Part shown: positions 1 to 11,500 of the stretch, piece by piece | Numbering within the stretch: position 1 is the first letter of the stretch | How the letters are laid out: each line of letters opens with the position of its first letter | From: Nipponacmea schrenckii | Lineage: Eukaryota; Mollusca; Gastropoda; Lottiidae | Reading direction: 5' to 3' | Length of the DNA stretch: 64,000 bases | NCBI GenBank assembly: GCA_030562195.1 | Contig: CM060200.1 | Coordinates: 28,063,023 to 28,127,022, forward strand | Notes under the pieces: model-generated | Database searches by the model: none | The model's input: the letters and a program-made list of their open reading frames with translations, nothing else | What the model was told of the DNA's origin: nothing | Position numbers and translations under genes: made by a program

Positions 1-106
1 GTAGCAAACGGGGTATTGTCCCATCCGAACGACAAGACGCTTTTCAATGTCAGTCCCTTAAACCTGCATCGCTGACAAGTGGAAATCGGGCTGAAATTTT
101 ATCAGT
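1..106 (-). repeat. SINE fragment (family 1, tRNA-derived), truncated by window edge
   Basis: The reverse complement matches the central body of the full-length SINE at about 17.20-17.58 kb, including the stretches that read GTCAGTGATGCAGG and TCGGATGGGACAATA in that copy. The tRNA-like head and the tail are not visible here. The match is by eye. Confidence 0.8.
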
Positions 107-165
107 GCACTGTATATAATAACTAAAGAAATATAAAGAAAATATATCAATTATGTTTCTTTTCA

Positions 166-930
166 GGAGTCGTACTACATCCACAAGAGAACTGTAACAA
201 TATAAAGAGTAGGAAGACCTGAGATACCAGAATACCTACTGGGTATATGAACGGAAGTCACTAGATATCTCTTACATGTAAAAATACTCTTAACATCGCT
301 TCCCTCAGATCCTGTTTAAATAACACCAAAGTAATTCTGTCTGGTGACTCTACTACACGACAATATTATAAGTACCTTGTTTCCAAGATTTTCCCCGACT
401 GTAATCGATTAACCAAAACATGGACCACACTAAAATGTGAATCTGAGACAAGAAACCTCATCATTGTATGGAATCTTCATGAACTGCCATATACAAACGC
501 AAAACGAACAGACCAAGTTACTGACGTGAAATCCGTTGTAGAAATTTTAAATGGATTGGAGTCGAATGAAAATGTTGTATTCGTTATACATTACTATGCT
601 CATTTAATACGGAACCATTACACTGTACTTATTAATAGACTCCGTATTCTTAAACACAGTATTAAGAATGTTTTAATACGAAATAAAAAAGTTAAAATTT
701 TGATTAAATCTTCGTATGCATTTGATGTTCCATCGTGCAAGCAGATGAGTGACCTAAACGGACCGATCTATGTTGAAATTATTAAAAGAGAGTTAAGAGA
801 ATTTCAAGATTCGATAGTGTATTTAAATGTCTGGGAAATGAGTGTAGCAATAGATAACACCGACGTTCACCCGAAAGAAAGTATTTTGTGGGAACATATA
901 CGTATGATGTTTGGTTATATATGTGAGTGA
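166..930 (+). pseudogene. NXPE-family PC-esterase C-terminal domain, probably a pseudogene
   Basis: One reading frame runs from a possible splice acceptor (CAG at 164-166) to the stop at 928-930. It carries features of NXPE (neurexophilin and PC-esterase) proteins: a GY.NG...SLTC stretch at about 241-279, then CL....VILSGDSTTRQ (the GDS block of the PC-esterase fold) at about 313-360. The C-terminus has WEMSVA, D-x-HP and a final GYIC, as in that family. Two in-frame stops, TGA at 220-222 and TAG at 262-264, interrupt the conserved part upstream of GDS, so I call it broken. An alternative is a real exon that begins just after the AG at 263-264. Upstream exons would lie outside the window. NXPE proteins are secreted or Golgi glycoprotein-like; the substrate cannot be told from this sequence. 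Confidence 0.62.
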
Positions 931-2014
931 AAATGTTGCGTTATGTATAAGTTATATGTATGTAATTGGAAATTTGAAAAAAATGTAATGTAATTTCCTT
1001 AAAAACGTTTTTTTTTAAATACGTTGCTACTGGATGATCTTTACTGCATGATCTTCAGAGAACTGAAGTATTTCAGCCTGTGTCCCCAGTGAATGTTGGC
1101 TTGTGCAGATATTCAGACAAATGATCTATCTGTTTCCTTCCTGAAGTTTGACAAATAGAGATCTTCAGACAACTGATCTATTTCACCCTTTTACCCAACT
1201 GAAATTAAGCTAGACCTGGGGACATCAGAAAATCGGAATGTTTTACTGTCTCATTACGGAAATTAAACTTAAATTTGGAAAATATATAGATATTTTAGAG
1301 AAGAATATAAATTGACTTGCCCAGATATTTAAGTTATTCGTCGAAAATATATGAGCGGTAATAATATAATATCACCAGCTGTGTAAGGATACACATTTAC
1401 ACCGGAATACAAATAAAATCAGATAAATATTCGACTAACTGTTGAACCAAACCGTATAGAATGGCTTAGCCTTGCTTGACTGCTGATCCAATACGGACTA
1501 TTTAAAAGCTGTTGGATAAAGGTTAACTATGTTTATTTAGAGTACAGATTCTCTGTTTTGTTTTCAAGTTCAAACTAACCAACTTTGTTCATTGGCCGTA
1601 TATTTTATGGGTTTTATTCTATATATGTTTATCTTCATCTAAAGATAGGATAGGCCACATTTGCATTAATAAATTTATATAGGCTCGATATAAAATGTAT
1701 ATTTTATTATTCGTTTTTCTTAAACAGGATTTTAACTCGGATTAAAGAAAGACTATTCGGACACAAGGTAACGTTTGATTGATATTAATCATTGATGTTG
1801 GAGAATATTGTCTGGTATAAAAATATGGGATAAGCGAGTGTCCAAATACTCCAAATATTACTTTGAATTGGTTTAGAAGGTTATCTTCAGTTAATATGTC
1901 AATAAGGTTCATACTTACAAACTAAATGTATTTGAATTTTGAGACTTTGAGCAAATAAAATATTAAATTATCACAAAATAAAATATGAAGATGACTTTCC
2001 AATTGGTGAAGTCA
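931..2014. other. Intergenic, no gene recognised
   Basis: AT-rich sequence with no open frame resembling a known protein. Phrases of the type GATCTTCAG...ACTGA recur at about 1037-1170, and a similar phrase is seen near 29.6 kb, suggesting an old dispersed repeat. Confidence 0.5.
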
Positions 2015-2018
2015 TTAA

Positions 2019-2902
2019 AGCTGAACTCCTGTTATAAAAATAAATTAAATAATTAATAAAAAAAAATCTTATCCGCCATACTTGTTTCAACTCAAAACAA
2101 GTATGGCGTCTGACTCTCCCATCATAACCTAAAATCTGGTCACGCTTCGCTTCACTCTGACTCGGTATCGACAACTGTGAACTTCGCTGTCGTGACATTA
2201 TTTATACATTGTACATGGCAAAAACTACTAATAAGGTTGCCTCCCTTTACGATATAGTGCAAATGTCAACAACGATAATGTTTTTGAAGAGAGCGAAATA
2301 CAAGTTTTGGGACAATTTTTTCCATATAGTAGAGTAGCATAACATACGTCAAGTAGGTAGCGCCTTATACAATCACAGATTTATCAGTTATTCTGATTTG
2401 TGCTTAGATTTTGTTGTTATTATAGTGTAATTATAGTAGAAGAAGAATTAGTTTATTAAAGTGTCGCATATTGTACAAAAACTTAACAGAAACATATTAT
2501 CGTCTTTAGATATGATGAAAATACCTCAATATTGAATCTGGATATTTGCGTAGCATTGGTTTTTCTGTATAGAATTTCTATTTTTTTGCTATTTATATTT
2601 ACATTCATTTCTGCTTCGTATATAATCATTTTAGGGGTAAAATATAATAGATACCTGTTGAGACATAATTTTTTCGTCTGTTATAGAAATGTCCAAGTCG
2701 ATCCGCTGTAAATACTAGTAGTTTCTGCCACGTATAATGTATAAATAATGTCACGACAGCGAAGTTCACAGTTGTCGATACCGAGTCAGAGTGAAGCGAA
2801 GCGTACTTGTACTGAGAACTTGTTTTGAGTTTGAAAAAAAGTATGGCGGATAAGATTTTTTTTATTAATTATTTAATTTATTTCTATAACAGAAGTTCAG
2901 CT
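2019..2902. mobile_element. Long-TIR MITE with TTAA target duplication
   Basis: Arms at about 2019-2210 and 2735-2902 are inverted copies of each other. They start AGCTGAAC and end GTTCAGCT, and share the inner block that reads TATGGCGGATAAGATTTTTT. Both ends are flanked by TTAA (2015-2018 and 2903-2906), the target duplication typical of piggyBac-type elements. No transposase ORF lies between the arms; the short ORF over 1971-2198 is an arm read in reverse. Confidence 0.75.
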
Positions 2903-2906
2903 TTAA

Positions 2907-3316
2907 AGGGATAATACACTAGACTACACTCGTCCTACGTCTAATATTTGTGTTTAATATTGACTATTGGTTAAATAACTATGCATCCCACACTTGATGA
3001 ATTTTCAAAAAGCTAGAATAAAACTATATTCAAGCGACGATTCCATTCTGTTTGGGAAGAAAAGCATCTGGAAAATCAGCCCTAAATAATCCTTGTGGGA
3101 AATCTATATGTTAGAGTTACTTCCCTTTATAATTACAATTTGAAGCTTAATGGGTGTATTAAGCGTTTTATTATTAACTAATTGATTTTGTGGATTTATC
3201 GAATTATAGAGGGATTTTGATGTATAGTGGTGACGCCAGGTAAGTCCACTATACTGTTATATGTCAAGTTTGAGTGAAATTAAAATTTTATGTTTCTTCT
3301 TACGGCTATTAACCCT
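2907..3316 (+). mobile_element. MITE of the AGGGATAA family with TTAA target duplication
   Basis: The element starts AGGGATAATACAC and ends TTAACCCT. It is flanked by TTAA at 2903-2906 and 3317-3320. The left TTAA is shared with the preceding element. A second, inverted copy lies at 6194-6822. It has no coding capacity. It contains the perfect splice-donor string CAGGTAAGT at 3237-3245. Confidence 0.72.
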
Positions 3317-3320
3317 TTAA

Positions 3321-4045
3321 ACACTTAGTTTTAGTGGAAATGCAGGAACCACAGACGTCTGATTGAAAACTGGAATGGTGCCCACTGATGTTATCAGTTC
3401 CACGTTACATACGAAACTACGCAGGGGTCTTAATTGAAATAACGTATCACATAGAAATACTTTTTTTGTATGTTCGTTTTTTCAATGCCAGACCAATTCG
3501 TATGTGTACCGATACACACTGTAAATTTTATTTAACAATGCCTCTATTATACACTAATCTCATTAATATAATCTAGAAGAAAGCCCCTATGATTAAAGTT
3601 AACGTTGGTTGATTAGAGGTTAGTTACTGAAATACGGTTCATCATTGTCACAGCTCACAAATCATTGTTTTAATAACCTACTAGACTACTAGTTAACTAA
3701 TATGTAACATAAAAACACTCGGTTATATTTTTAGAGCAGTGAGGTAGAGTGAGGTAGGTCGCTGTATTTCGTTTTTTCTTGAACTTTGGTAGGCCCTATA
3801 CTTTGCTTCTACTGTATATTCATTACAATTTTAGGATGTGTAATAATACGGAAGGGCGTTTAAAGAAAGGAAGGCCGTCGAAGAGTTCCAAAGGTACTAA
3901 TAAGCTAAACTTTGACGTTACGATTGTTCAAAGGATAAAGGATTGTACTTAATTCTCTTTTTGAAAAACATTGTTAAATGATATAAGACCCTGAAGGATA
4001 TTTCTGAGCGTGTTACTGTTGTCTTGTGAAAAAAAGTTTGCACAA
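3321..4045. other. Intergenic, nothing recognised
   Basis: AT-rich sequence. The ORF at 3388-3576 has no recognisable domain and is probably chance. Confidence 0.45.
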
Positions 4046-4917
4046 ATGACAAAAATAAGTATATTTATGTCAAGAATGTACGGTGGCTCGTTTAGGACAC
4101 ATTTTTGTCTTTTGATTTTTTATTTAAGTTTGCAGAATTTTTTTTTTTTGTTCACCGATTTATTATTTTTGTCCGCGATATTCTATTTAAGTTTACAGAA
4201 TTATTATTTAAGTTTGCAGAATTATTATTTTTGTACGCAGATTTATTATTTTTGTTCACCGATTTTCTATTTAAGTTTACAGAATTATTATTTTTGTACG
4301 CAGATTTATTATTTTTGTCCGCGATTTTCTATTTAAGTTTGCAGATTTATTATTTTTGTACGCAGATTTATTATGTTTTTCCGCGATTTTCTATTTAAGT
4401 TTACAGAATTATTATTTGAGTTTGCAGAATTATTATTTTTGTACGCAGATTTATTATTTTGTTCACCGATTTATTATTTTTGTTCGCGATTTTTTATTTA
4501 AGTTTACAGAATTATTATTTAAGTTTAAAAATAAAAAATCAAAAGACAAAAATTTGTCCTGAACGAGCCACCGTAGGGCAAGCTATAGTGGGAGGCAAAT
4601 GGTATAGTAAAGATAAATAATATAAGATTCTTACTTACACCAAAGTATATCAATGTCTCCCTCTCCTACCCAAAAAAACAAAGACAAAAATAAGTAGATT
4701 TATGTCAAGAATGACTTCGAAATGTAAAGATGGTGGGGGTAGGGACTTAAACTGTAAAAAAATCTTCTTTTTTTTTTTACTTCAATTTGCCATTCACGCT
4801 AAAAAAAAAATCCCAAGAGGGAAAGCTATAGTGGGAGGCGAAAGATATAGTAAAGATAAATATTATAAGATTCTTACTTATGCCAAAGTATATCAATGTC
4901 TCCCTCTCCTACCCCCC
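4046..4917 (+). repeat. Local tandem duplication around the MITE
   Basis: The phrases ATTTATGTCAAGAATG (4064-4078 and about 4698-4713) and AGCTATAGTGGGAGGC...CTCCCTCTCCTACCC (4581-4671 and about 4823-4914) each occur twice in the same order. Copy one carries the MITE between them. Copy two has a different 100-base spacer instead and ends in a C homopolymer. Confidence 0.6.
4081..4573. mobile_element. MITE with TA flanks and an internal tandem-repeat array
   Basis: The ends are inverted repeats of about 50 bases beginning CGGTGGCTCGTT, with the block GTCTTTTGATTTTTTATTT in each arm. TA dinucleotides at 4079-4080 and 4574-4575 fit a TA target duplication. The interior is an AT-rich array of phrases such as TTTACAGAATTATTATTT and TTTGTACGCAGATTTATT. 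The overlapping ORFs here (4010-4562) are products of the array and are not genes. Confidence 0.7.
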
Positions 4918-4937
4918 CCCCCCCCCTGATTATCATT

Positions 4938-4998
4938 AAATTACCTTATGGCACCTGAGTCGGATGTAAAACTGCATTCATTTCATTTCATTTCCTGG
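4938..4998 (+). repeat. SINE family-1 tail remnant
   Basis: Contains a degraded CCTTATGGCACCTGAGTCGG followed by GTAAAACTGCATTCATTTCATTT, matching the 3' tail of the SINE at about 17.5 kb. Confidence 0.6.
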
Positions 4999-5599
4999 GC
5001 ACAGCCAGATTCTCATTCATAGATTTTTACACGTAGAAACATCAACATATTGAAAATTAATGTAGTCAGACATGCTTTATTATCTTAGATTAAAGTGAAA
5101 TTAGTAAGGATTTATAGGCAATGAAATTAATGGAGGTATACGTCCTATTCTTATGCATCTAATGAGCTTAGACGGAATGATAGGATTTGTAGGATTAAGA
5201 GAGATAATACAATGAATCAATTACTCTAAATGGAGGCTAAAAGAAAGACAATGGTTGTCAACCTCACCTGAATCAATGCTCCGGGTCACTTAACCCTAAT
5301 GAAGTACCGTAATTGCCACATTTTTCACGCATATTAATTTTATCCCTGCTTTGAGACTTTTGAAGTAATAATTTAACACATACCGAGTTTGATCTGTCTG
5401 ATAACGATAAGAGGTTACTTATTGAAACGTAGCAGTATTAATAAACAATAGCTGAAATCCATAACACTTCTCTTGTGTTACATATCGAGTAATCAGCTCT
5501 TTGTCCCACTTTTCTATAGTTAAAATCTCCTGTCTAATGGTAAAGGTTTGTTTTAGGATGATATTAACAGCCTGAGGTGGTGAGGAATTGCTATCAATC

Positions 5600-8500
5600 A
5601 TGTACGCCAGATCACCACTAAATATCTATACTGGCCGGGATCCCGAACATTATTTTAACGGTAGTTTGGATAATATCAGTTCAGCTAACTCGTCTATCAC
5701 CAACAAACAATATCACAATCCCAGAGGAATCTATTCACATGACCTCCGACCCAAGATGAAAGAAGAATCGGATATCAGCAAAAATGTAAGTAGACTTGTA
5801 GTTTAAATCGGGTTGGGTGAACGTGGTTGTAAAACAGGTGGTTGGGTGAAAGTGGTTGTAAAGCAGGCTGTTGGGTGAAAGTGGTTGTAAAACGGGCAGA
5901 GAAATACGGTATCACCAATTATAGCGCATGGAGGCGGAAAGAGAGTTTTAGGAAAGACAATAAATATATATCAAACAACAAGATAAAACAAAAAGAAAAG
6001 ACGTTGACTGACACTAATAGATACATTGAAATTAATGGGAAAGTTAGTTCTATTTATCTATAATCAACAAGTCTTAAAACACAAGTCTGGGGAAGGGATA
6101 ATCGAGTCACAACTTCAGACCGTAGAAGATTATTTTGGGAATTCAGTTCTTATTTGGCTTACAATAAAACAATGTAAATATGAATGTCTTTAAAGGGATA
6201 ATAGGCGTTAAAAGGAACATAAAAATTAAATTTCACTCAAATTTGAACAATAACAGTATGTTCCCATCATTGGACTTGCCTGGTGTCATATCTATACATC
6301 AAAATCCCTTTAATAAGGGATAAATCCACAAAATCAAGTAGTTAATTATAAAACGCTTAATACTTCCATTCAACGATTTTTAAATTGTGTAAATATAAAG
6401 GGAAGTAACTCTAACAATGGCTCAGTGGTTAGCGAGTTGGACTGTCGTCTGCTAGGTGCCGTGGGTTCGAATCCCGATCGGTGCGAGGAAATAAAAATTC
6501 GGTCTGATTCCTAGGCCCGTGCTTTCCCGGAACTACGAGATAGTAGTCCCCCCCCCCCATCTTACATGTGGGTTTTCACGCGTCCTTGACCCCTACTGTT
6601 GAATTGCACAATGATGTTTTAGCGTTGATTTACCAGACGCTTTTATTCTCAAACTGAATGGAATCGTCGCTGGCTCACTTTTCTCTAAAATTCAGAATAT
6701 ATTTTTTATTGTCGCTTTTTAGAATTTGGTAAAGTGCGGGATGCATACTTATTTAATTAATAGTCAATGTTAAACACAAATAGAAGCCGTAGGACGAGTG
6801 TACTCTAACACCTTTTATCCCTTTGAATGACACAAGCAATCATCGTACTCAGGACTTCACTGTAATCCCAATATAGTTTAGAACTACCTATTCGGAACTA
6901 TGTCTGCGATTCAAATATTTAATTTTACATTATTAAGGTGGAGGCAATCACACGATGGACCATTTACAATATAAATAATTCTAAATTATTAATGATATTA
7001 TTAAAATAAATATTATTTATGGTATTTCCTCTAGGTCAATCCCTCGAGTGGATAAATCTTGATTCATTTACGTCTTACGTCAAATTCTCTCGTTTATTAA
7101 ACATTGCCCGTGGCTATACTCCCTTGATTTGACATAGTTTGTGAATGAAATATCGGCTATATTTATACACAGCAACAAATAGACTTGACAACATAATCTA
7201 TGAACACCTCCTCCAAAGCTTAATTATGATTTGTGTCTATTGGCTAAGAGAGACTGTTATGGTATTGACCAAGATTATTCTACAACTTTAGAGATTACCT
7301 TTCCAGAAGTTACTAAATATTTCTCAACTAATATTATGATGCAGCATGACCTGTGAAAACAGTGTGCAACAATGTAACACTTCTGGATTGTTAAAGTGGC
7401 TTCTTGATTGTTCTAGAAGTATAAGTTTTATATAAAAAGGCCAGTAGCTAAGGCCTAAAGCTGAAGATGAAGCGCCATCTAGTAACTCCTCTTTGCCCAG
7501 ACCATAAAAACTTTTTACTACGTAAAAATATTTATTTTTTTTAATAATAATTACTCCGAAAGACACTAGCACATCCTACATGAAGACTGGGCTCGGAAGA
7601 GGCAGTGGGGTATAATTTTAGTTAAACTTATGAAAGTTAAATTGTCAGAATTATTCACACCCCCCTCCAATTGGAAAAGATTGAAAACGACCCATACTGT
7701 TTAAAACATTCACAATTATCACTTCAGAGCTATGGAGAACGGTATCTGGAAACTGGGAAGTCATCAGGAGGTCGTACAAACTACTCTAGTACTGTCAGTG
7801 AAACCGGTTCAGGTGTTAAACGTTCAAGAACCTACAAACGGGTTGCTGTACGGTTTGCTGAAAGAACATCCCTTCAGGGAATACCTTATATTAATATCTC
7901 CAAAACCTGGTATGCTAAAGCTGCGTGGACTCTGATTTTTCTGAGTGCCACTGGAGGCATGCTTTACCATCTCTACTTTCTCTTCTCTATTTATCTGAAG
8001 TTTGATGTCAAGACTCAAGTGGCTTTAGGATTTGATACGTTACCCTTTCCGGCTGTAACTGTGTGTAATGTGAACCCTATTATGAAACGCAAGTTATCAA
8101 TTACCAGTCAGGAGCTACGAGAACTTGTGAAACAGGTCGACCCGCGGGAGGTAACAGATCTTTACAAGGTAAGGAATTATTTGAATACGGTTTCCACATT
8201 GACCTGTCACATGTAGCCCCAAAACAGCAACAACAAAGAAACAACTGTAATTAAACTAAGCATCAACAATATGCCCCAATCTCTAGTTTGCGATCAACAC
8301 AATGAAAATATTTTGGTTCAAGTTACTTGCCTTAAACGGGCAATGTACCTATATATTTAAGAAGTGTGTATCCTATTTCAACCTATGCATTGTACTTGTT
8401 ACTATTTATATTTTAGCAGCCACCGCCGCCGCCACCTCCCCCTCAGCCAATGGATGGTAATAAAACAGCTGGAAATGTGCCTAAAATAGGCATACGCCAA

Positions 8501-11500
8501 AAGCGATTTTTAGACAAAATTCCAAAACGTTTGCGCCCACCGAAACGTGTTGAAACTGAGCAAGAATATTTTGATGACAATGACTGGGAACTGGTTGGTG
8601 ATTATGATGATGCAGATGCTATCTATATGGAGTTTATCTCTCTTTACAATCAGTTTTCAAGGTAAATGTTTCATATATCGCAAAGGAACATACTTGAATT
8701 TGTGAGAACAAGAATAACTGTTCCTTCAATTCGGATTTTGGATGCGATAGGCGCTATATATTTGCCATTGCATTTGGATGAAACTTGATGATCGTGTCGA
8801 GTTCGACAATCAAAGTTTTTCGGTTTTCCACTGTTAGTGAAAGTGAAATGAAATGAGTTTCGGCACTACTCTGCACCTAATGGGTTAATGAAGACTGGCA
8901 ATGTCATGCAGGGTGCAATGAGGTGACATTTTGCCAGTAGAGCGGCATTAGCCTACTCTTTTTGCGATTTCAAACTGACGAGGGATCTTTAAAGTGCACA
9001 TCTCACAGCCAATGGGCCCCGGTTTATTGTCCCATCCGAAGGATTAAAGGCTTGTTCCATGCATCACTGGCAGGGTGGAACCGGGTTGAAAAATTCGAAA
9101 GTTCATTTTGACCTTTGCTGAGATTGAATCCTGGGCCCTAAGGGTTAGCGAGCAAACATTTAACTCAATGAGCAATCCATCCTGGGTTGGTGACAATAAT
9201 ATTTGCTGAGGTTTTCTTGTTATTTGTGAGCTAGTCTCGATGGTAATATTTGTAGTTTAGAGATGTTACCGTATGAATACGTTGAAGAGACAGAAGAATA
9301 TTGATTGAAACACTTGTTGTTAATAATCTTTTTTTATTTGTAGACAAAAACGGTTTGAAATCGGTCATAAAATGAAAGATATGTTGATCAAGTGTTCCTT
9401 TTCTGGTCGAAGTTGTTATGCAGAGTAAGCGTCAATTAGTTTTCAAGTATCGTATTAAAATACTACTTCAATATATCTCTTTTTGTTTCTTTTTTTACTT
9501 CACTCAATCTAAATCTTACAACATTCGTAATACACCTTACAAGTTCATTTTCGACCATGTTCCTAAAGCAACGTTTGGATATATACATGAACCAACATTA
9601 GGAACATGATTTTCGACGAGCTTTAACTAAGCATTTTATTTTATCGGTTGAATTTGTGAACACATCTTCACCTGGAATTGAAAATCTAAATTCCTCTTAT
9701 ATTTTGCAGGAATTTTACACGAGTGGCTGACCCTCATTATGGAAATTGTTTTACATTGGAATCAAAGTTCTTTAAAAGTCGCCGTAGTGGTCCTGGAAAT
9801 GGTAATTTATTGCCTTATAGCATTTAGAACCTACTTGACAGAAAACCCACTTGACAAAATACCTACTTGACGGAATATCTACTTGCCAGAATACTAACTT
9901 GACATAATATCTACTTGACAGAATACCTACTTTGACAGAATACATACTTGACAGACTATCTACTTAACAGAATACCTACCTAACAGAATACCTACTTGAC
10001 AGAATATCTACTTGACAGAAAACCTACTTCACAGAATACTGTACCTACTTGACAGAATACCTACTTGACAGAATATCTACTTGACAGACTATCTACTTGA
10101 CAGAATACCTACTAGACAGAATTCCACTTGACAGAATACTTACTTTACAGAATATCTACTTGACATAATACTTACTTGACAGAATATCCACTTGACAGAA
10201 TACCCATTTGGCAGAATATCCACTAGAATTGCATTAGACAGAATCCCACTTTACAGAATACTGACTTGACAATACTTGCTTGACAGAAACCTGCTTCGCA
10301 GAATACCCACTTCACATAATACCCACTAGAATCGCACTCGACAGAATACCAACTTGAAAGAATATCCATTTGACAGAATATCCACTAGAATCGCAATAGA
10401 CAGAATACCCACTTGAAAGAATATCCACTTGACAGAAACCTGCTTGGCAGAATACCCACTTGAACGGATACCGACAGAATACCCATTTGGCAAATTACAA
10501 AGTACCAGCGAATTCCATCCTGTAATTTTTCCTGTTTCAGGTTTAGAGCTGTTACTGTTTCTAGAAAACACCGAGTATATTCGCGGTATATCTAACAGTA
10601 ATGGTGCCCAAATCATGGTTCACGATGTCGGAGTTCTACCACAACCTTATCAAGATGGCTTTGCTGTTTCTGGTGGCGACGAAACATATATTGGAGTTAA
10701 ACTGGTTGGTAGAAATATTGGCCACATTCAATTCATAGACTAAGCATTATTGAGCATTATTACGGACTCTCGGAGACGGTTTTTCGAGTTTTACTCTTTC
10801 ACTCACGTGTTTTCGATGGCTTGTGAAATCCACAAGTATGAATCTAAGCAACTGTACTTAATTTTAGTTTCTAGTTCGTACGACATTGTAGTCTATCTCA
10901 GGGATTCTTAACCTTCTTGATCCAACCGCCACTGTGATCCTTGAAGGACCCGGTTGACAAGCTCCGTGTGCATGTTAAAAATCCCTCGACAGATCGAAAT
11001 CACGGCTTATGACGCTGTCTTGGCAAAATTTGTCCTTATTGCACTCTGCATGGCGATGCCAGTTTTCCTTAGTCTAATAGGTGCAGAAGATTAGACGCAA
11101 AACTCCATTCATTTTCATTTCCCAAATCCAGACAATATCTATCTATAGACCACCTATTTCAGGTACGAATCAGTCGTATGGATAGTCCATTTGGATTTTG
11201 TAATGATACTCAACATTTTAAAAACCGCTATGGAATAAAATATTCTCGTTCTGTAAGTGTTTTCTGTATGTTTGTCTTTTTAGTTTTCCTTAGACTCATA
11301 CTTTGTCTATAGAAACTTAACAAACATTTACCATGCTTTATCGGCAATATTAAGGCATATGTATAATGATGCTGAGTATTCTAAAAGCCATTAATACCAT
11401 GACATCATTAAGCACTTTTCTTGTATCACAACTTGAAGCGATTTGATTCAATTGAGCACTAGCACCCTCTGATCGACTGTATTAGTCAGCGTACTGGTGA

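Noticed and set aside
4010..4562. Three overlapping Phe/Leu/Tyr-rich ORFs resembling membrane proteins
   Set aside because: The hydrophobicity comes from the T-rich array inside the MITE; all three frames look alike.
6416..6490. Possible tRNA gene
   Set aside because: A and B boxes are perfect, but it is embedded in a MITE, followed by a SINE-like body, and no clean acceptor stem could be closed by eye.
9815..10495. Possible CRISPR-like array
   Set aside because: Repeats are contiguous, degenerate and lack unique spacers, and the host is a eukaryote.
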